Positions 14,612-18,175 of a stretch of DNA of 18,175 bases are shown piece after piece (position 1 is the stretch's first letter; each line of letters opens with the position of its first letter). The notes beneath the pieces are model-generated. The model did not search any database and was not told the origin of the DNA. It saw only the letters and a list, made by a program, of their open reading frames with translations. The stretch spans positions 1 to 18,175 of the forward strand of contig JAAZIW010000179.1 of the NCBI GenBank assembly GCA_012800665.1. The letters run 5' to 3'. Made by a program: the position numbers and the translations under genes. The stretch is from Rikenellaceae bacterium (GTDB taxonomy: Bacteria > Bacteroidota > Bacteroidia > Bacteroidales > UBA932).

Positions 14612-15923
14612 ATTCTTCTATCAATTTAAGCAGAGCATCCGGAGCTTCCGACTCGGGAACATGCCTTAGCACCACATCTCTGCCTTTGTAGATAGAGACC
14701 TTGCCGTTTCCCTCTCCCACATAGCCCCAATCGGCATCAGCCATTTCGCCGGGGCCGTTCACTATACAACCCATCACCGCTATTACAAGGCCCTTTAGAT
14801 GCGAAGTTTTGGCCTTTACTTCTTCAAAGGCCTTTTGCAGGTCGAACATAGTGCGGCCGCAACCCGGGCAGGCAATGTATTCAGGTTTATAGAAACGACG
14901 CCTTGAGGCCTGCATGATTTCATCTGAAAGGTATTCAGCGAAGTCTTTTTGTATGGGCTTGCCGGCAATGCTGCCTTCGAAAGCCACTTCGTCGATTTCC
15001 CTGTCCAAAAGGGCAGGACCCCAGTCGCAGGCGGCATCGAGTATGAGTCTTTCACGGGAAGGGGCATTATATACGGCCCTAACGTTCTTATTCAGCATGT
15101 CAAAATGCTGCAAAGAGGATTTCAAGCCCTTGCTGTAACGATTCGACAGATAGCGCGCTATGGGAATCTCATTTACAGGGTCTTCGGTAAGTGAAACGCG
15201 CACCGTAGCGCCTATTCCTTTTGAAAGCAGGGCAGCGCTTCCCACGCAACTCTTTATTCGTCCCGAATCACCGTTTCCGGCCTCAGTTACTCCTATATGC
15301 AGGGGAAACACCACTCCGCGCTCTTCCATCAGCTTTTGCATCTCTCTATAAGCCTCTGCCATCACAAGCGTATTGCTGCTCTTAAGCGATACCACCACAT
15401 TCATAAAATCCTTCTCCAAACACATCTCCACCCATTCCATGGCTGCTTTTGCCATGCCAAGCGGCGTATTGCCGTAAAGGCCCGTTATATAATTCCCTAA
15501 GGACCCGTGATTTACTCCTATGCGGATTGCGGTGCCGTGACGGACGCAAAGCTCCAAGAGCTTTTCAAACTGCTCGCAGGCCTTATTGTGGTCGGAATGG
15601 AAATTGCCCGGATTTATACGCAGTTTTTCTACAAAAGGAGCCACGGCAATGGCGGTTTGAGATGAGAAATGAATATCTGCAACCAGGGGCGTTTCTATGC
15701 CCATGCCGCGTAATTTTTCTTTAATCGCTTTTATATGCTCCACATCCTTTAGACCTGGAACCGTTATGCGGATTAATTCCGCTCCCGCCTCCGCTAAGCG
15801 GACACACTGGGAGACTGTGCCCTCCACATCGAAACTGTGGGTATTGCACATGGTCTGCACCACTATGGGGTGGCCCGGGCCTATAAACAGGCTTTTTCCT
15901 ATTTTAACGACCGTCTTCTGCAT
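14595..15923 (-). CDS. ispG: 4-hydroxy-3-methylbut-2-enyl diphosphate synthase with short insert
   Basis: IspG carries out the reductive ring opening of MEcPP to HMBPP, the next-to-last step of the MEP isoprenoid pathway, with a [4Fe-4S] cluster. The 442-residue product has the TIM-barrel part (about 1-262: PIVVQTMCNTHS, VADIHFSS, RINPGNF, AIRIGVNHGSL, GVTEAGNGDSGRIKS) and the cluster domain with C352 and C355 in ACPGCGRT, C386 in VMGCIVNGPGE and E393. Between them lies a segment of about 85 residues (262-346) holding a remnant of the extra domain (RLILDAACDWGPALLD). E. coli IspG has 372 residues, while the usual Bacteroidota and plant forms carry a far larger insert. It is the last gene of the minus-strand cluster; its ATG lies 20 bp inside the preceding gene, suggesting coupling. 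It converges on psd. Confidence 0.94.
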   Translation of the reverse strand: MQKTVVKIGKSLFIGPGHPIVVQTMCNTHSFDVEGTVSQCVRLAEAGAELIRITVPGLKDVEHIKAIKEKLRGMGIETPLVADIHFSSQTAIAVAPFVEKLRINPGNFHSDHNKACEQFEKLLELCVRHGTAIRIGVNHGSLGNYITGLYGNTPLGMAKAAMEWVEMCLEKDFMNVVVSLKSSNTLVMAEAYREMQKLMEERGVVFPLHIGVTEAGNGDSGRIKSCVGSAALLSKGIGATVRVSLTEDPVNEIPIARYLSNRYSKGLKSSLQHFDMLNKNVRAVYNAPSRERLILDAACDWGPALLDREIDEVAFEGSIAGKPIQKDFAEYLSDEIMQASRRRFYKPEYIACPGCGRTMFDLQKAFEEVKAKTSHLKGLVIAVMGCIVNGPGEMADADWGYVGEGNGKVSIYKGRDVVLRHVPESEAPDALLKLIEESTLPR

Positions 15924-16731
15924 TTTGATAAACTATCTCGTATGCTTCCTTTTTAAGCTGGCGCGTAGTTTTGCCAAAGCGCTTGCCGAGTTGGAAATAG
16001 ATTCCCACTGTAAAGTTAATGTCGAGCGGATAAGCGAAGCTGTAATAATATTCGCTGTGATAATTGGGTATGTAGAGGCTTCCCCAAGACCATAAATGAC
16101 CTATTGCATTGAAGTGTATCTCGACAGGGTCGAAAACAATCGCAAAACCAAGCCCTCCGTATAGGCCGTAGTCCCAACGGTAATCTTTTGCCGAAAAGCT
16201 ATTCTCCAAGCCCGGCGTAACGCTATCGCCCACGCGCGTAATGCCCAATCTGTAGCCCAAATAGGGGCCGGCGTTGAGCATCAGCTTGAAATGGCTCCAA
16301 TCTATATGGCCGTGAACCATAAAAGGGATTTCAACGGTGCTTATGCGCGCCTCGGAAGCGCCTTCGATGCTATGCTGATATCCGCTCTCCTTATTCGGTA
16401 AAAACTTATAGCCCTCGTGGCCGTAGGCAATCCCTATCTGATATCCGAAATAGGGGAGAATATCAAACATCTTCAGATTCTTAATATAGCTGAGCGAAAA
16501 ATACCAGGGATTGTAAAGCCAGCCCTGCCTGTAACCCGAAGGATTCATGTACAGGCGTGAAACGGTAGGGCCGAAGTTCACTCCGAAAGCGGAATAATCG
16601 TTTACCAAACCTTTTTCGCGCAGAACAAGCGCAGTGGTGTCCGCCTCGAAGCCCTTCGGCAGTTCTTGGGCATTAAGGGACGGGGCAAGCAATAAAACTG
16701 CCGCAAACAAGCATAATAATCTACTCTTCAT
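15904..16731 (-). CDS. Outer-membrane beta-barrel protein (PorT-like)
   Basis: With ATG 16731 the product has 275 residues. A signal peptide (MKSRLLCLFAAVLLLAPSLNA) is followed by about 20 residues of linker and then alternating aromatic strands with glycines (GVNFGPTVSRLY, PYFGYQIGIAYGHEGYKF, MLNAGPYLGYRLG, YGLYGGLGFAIVF, INFTVGIYFQLGKRFG). This pattern, with no cytoplasmic motif, fits a small outer-membrane barrel of eight to ten strands of the PorT or OMP_b-brl type found in Bacteroidota. PorT itself belongs to the type IX secretion system, but membership cannot be settled by eye. The frame opens at a TTG (16740), but the ATG gives the better signal peptide. It overlaps the upstream Ig-like gene by 11 bp and the downstream ispG gene by 20 bp. 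Confidence 0.75.
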   Translation of the reverse strand: MKSRLLCLFAAVLLLAPSLNAQELPKGFEADTTALVLREKGLVNDYSAFGVNFGPTVSRLYMNPSGYRQGWLYNPWYFSLSYIKNLKMFDILPYFGYQIGIAYGHEGYKFLPNKESGYQHSIEGASEARISTVEIPFMVHGHIDWSHFKLMLNAGPYLGYRLGITRVGDSVTPGLENSFSAKDYRWDYGLYGGLGFAIVFDPVEIHFNAIGHLWSWGSLYIPNYHSEYYYSFAYPLDINFTVGIYFQLGKRFGKTTRQLKKEAYEIVYQNAEDGR

Positions 16732-18175
16732 GGCCTCCAAACATTTTAACGAAATCTATAGTTTGGTCCAGTTCAGTCGATTTGGGAAGTTCGAGGAACT
16801 TGCCTCCGCGGCTGAAAATCACAAACTTCACCTGCTCCGGCTGACGGCGTTCAAGCAGATTGCCGGTATCCACAATAGAGTTGCGATTGAGGTCAGAAGT
16901 GATTCTGATGCAATATCTTCCCTCTTTAAGATAGGGGAAAGGCAGGGTGCAGTCGGAATCTATTATATAATTGCGGAGTATGGTTTTCATCGATTCGTCC
17001 AAGAGGTCTATGATATACTTGCCGTTTACACCGGTGCAAACAAGATTTAGCTTGCTTAGCTCGTCATCCGAGGGGAGCGAAACCTTCACCTGCGTACTGT
17101 CGGAATAAAAGCCGTTTATGTCGCGGAATGCCCTGTGGGGCACTTTTAAGAAGTATTCGTGGCCTGGAAGATATTTTACATCCGGCTTTATCGTATAGCA
17201 TCTCAGATTAAGAGTGTCTCTTTCCACCGAAACTTTTGCAGTAAATTCCTTTTGACGGGGATTCAAATAGGTGAATTTAAGGGAGTCGAATTTTGCGGAG
17301 ATAATGGGGGATTTGAATTCCAATTCAAACCCGTATTGTTCCACCCTGTCGCCCTGAGCGGTAAGTTTGAAGATGCAGGTAGTGTCTTCGTGCTTTAAAT
17401 TGCGCTGCTGTGAGCGCGAATAGGTATGCTTGAGCTTGCTGTCTATAGGAAGGCGAAGATGCTCTATTTCAGGCCTTAAAATGCCCGAAGAATCGGTTTT
17501 CCGGTAGTTTACAAAAAGATGCAGGGTGTCTGGAGCCGGTTTTCGGGAATTCACCCATAATTCAAGACTGTCCTGGCTTGGATTGAATTGGGAGATGACT
17601 TCCTCCGCCTTGAAGCCCGCAAACCAAAGCGAATCAATCCATGCATTTGGAGCCTGAAAACTGACGTAAGCTGAGCGTAATCCCGTTCGCTTGTAATCCT
17701 TGACAAATTGTTTGCTCGGCTTCTCCCTGAACAAGCTGAGCGTATGTTCCACCCTTCGAGCCTCGCATCCGAGAGTGTCCTTCATATCGTATTTCAATAA
17801 TTCGGGCGTTCTGTCGCCAACCTTCCATTTGGGCCTTATGATACTGTCTATAAAGGCAATACGGTCCTGGTCGGGGTCATAAACATTGTTTTCATCCGCA
17901 TCCAAAACAGCATAGATGCGATAAAGGGTGTCTTGAATGAAAGATATGGCAAAATAGCCCCAATCATCGGTTTTGGCTGCGGCATAAGGCTTTTTCAAGA
18001 AGACGGCTGAGTCGGAGAAGTCTTTGTAAAGCATTACTGTAACGCCTTTTACCGGCATAAGGGTATTGCAGTCCTGCACCATGCCGGTAGTGAACATGCT
18101 GTCGATTTGTTCTCCTGTAGAAAACACATAGGTGAATCCCGGGAAGATATTACCCTCGTTATTGTCTGCAATGGC
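16721..18175 (-). CDS. Ig-like domain surface protein, C-terminal 484 residues (5' end outside window)
   Basis: The open frame runs from the right edge (starting AIADNNEGNIFPGFTY) to a TAG at 16721. It matches the conserved Bacteroidota lipoprotein-like family annotated as Ig-like domain-containing protein, whose N-terminal bacterial Ig-like domain would lie beyond the edge. The visible part starts with the end of that domain, then a carboxypeptidase-regulatory-like beta-sandwich (TGMVQDCNTLMPVKGVTVML, then TDDWGYFAISF), a charged middle part rich in beta strands, and a C-terminal domain (EGRYCIRITSDLNRNSIVDT, then LLERRQPEQVKF). Two Asp-rich loops (DADENNVYDPDQD and DLNRNSIVD) look able to bind Ca2+. 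Its exact function is unknown to me. A start inside the window (GTG at 18127) is only an artefact of truncation. It heads the cluster with the beta-barrel gene and ispG. Confidence 0.8.
   Translation of the reverse strand, partial: AIADNNEGNIFPGFTYVFSTGEQIDSMFTTGMVQDCNTLMPVKGVTVMLYKDFSDSAVFLKKPYAAAKTDDWGYFAISFIQDTLYRIYAVLDADENNVYDPDQDRIAFIDSIIRPKWKVGDRTPELLKYDMKDTLGCEARRVEHTLSLFREKPSKQFVKDYKRTGLRSAYVSFQAPNAWIDSLWFAGFKAEEVISQFNPSQDSLELWVNSRKPAPDTLHLFVNYRKTDSSGILRPEIEHLRLPIDSKLKHTYSRSQQRNLKHEDTTCIFKLTAQGDRVEQYGFELEFKSPIISAKFDSLKFTYLNPRQKEFTAKVSVERDTLNLRCYTIKPDVKYLPGHEYFLKVPHRAFRDINGFYSDSTQVKVSLPSDDELSKLNLVCTGVNGKYIIDLLDESMKTILRNYIIDSDCTLPFPYLKEGRYCIRITSDLNRNSIVDTGNLLERRQPEQVKFVIFSRGGKFLELPKSTELDQTIDFVKMFGGHEE

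Noticed and set aside
1..18175. Mobile element, CRISPR, defence or biosynthetic cluster
   Set aside because: No transposase, integrase, repeat-spacer pattern, tRNA-linked site or cluster of unknown genes was seen; all genes are housekeeping or envelope families.

Overview
The window looks like chromosomal housekeeping DNA from a member of the Bacteroidota, most likely Bacteroidales. Four things point there. Most promoter-like sites fit the Bacteroidota -7 box TAnnTTTGCA instead of TATAAT. Rho carries a long Lys/Ala/Thr-rich insert. The IspG sequence resembles the insert-bearing type of that phylum. LptD and the divergent Amidase_3 gene, and the Ig-like/beta-barrel/ispG cluster, are typical of it. 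No tRNA, rRNA, insertion sequence, phage gene, CRISPR array or defence system was seen. Coding density is very high: the longest gap is the 278 bp before dnaA.

Layout, left to right: the N-terminal part of mnmE (minus, cut by the left edge); divergent pncB (nicotinate phosphoribosyltransferase); rho; a convergent lptD-type outer-membrane assembly gene (minus); a divergent cell-wall amidase; an AT-rich gap; dnaA closely followed by rpe; a convergent monofunctional birA (minus); divergent ftsH with overlapping cdsA and psd; then a minus-strand cluster read right to left, an Ig-like surface protein (cut by the right edge), an outer-membrane beta-barrel protein and ispG, all overlapping.

The themes are core information processing (dnaA, rho, mnmE), cofactors and central metabolism (pncB, birA, rpe, ispG) and envelope building (lptD, amidase, ftsH, cdsA, psd, beta-barrel and Ig-like proteins). 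cdsA makes CDP-diacylglycerol and psd makes phosphatidylethanolamine; the phosphatidylserine synthase linking them is not here. FtsH may link membrane quality control to the same transcript.

I found no convincing undescribed system. The points most worth a second look are the AT-hook-bearing disordered linker of Rho, a compact IspG insert, an apparently truncated BirA C-terminus, overlap at all three convergent gene ends, and interleaved promoters with non-ATG starts between lptD and the amidase. Function calls rest on reading motifs by eye, not on searches.
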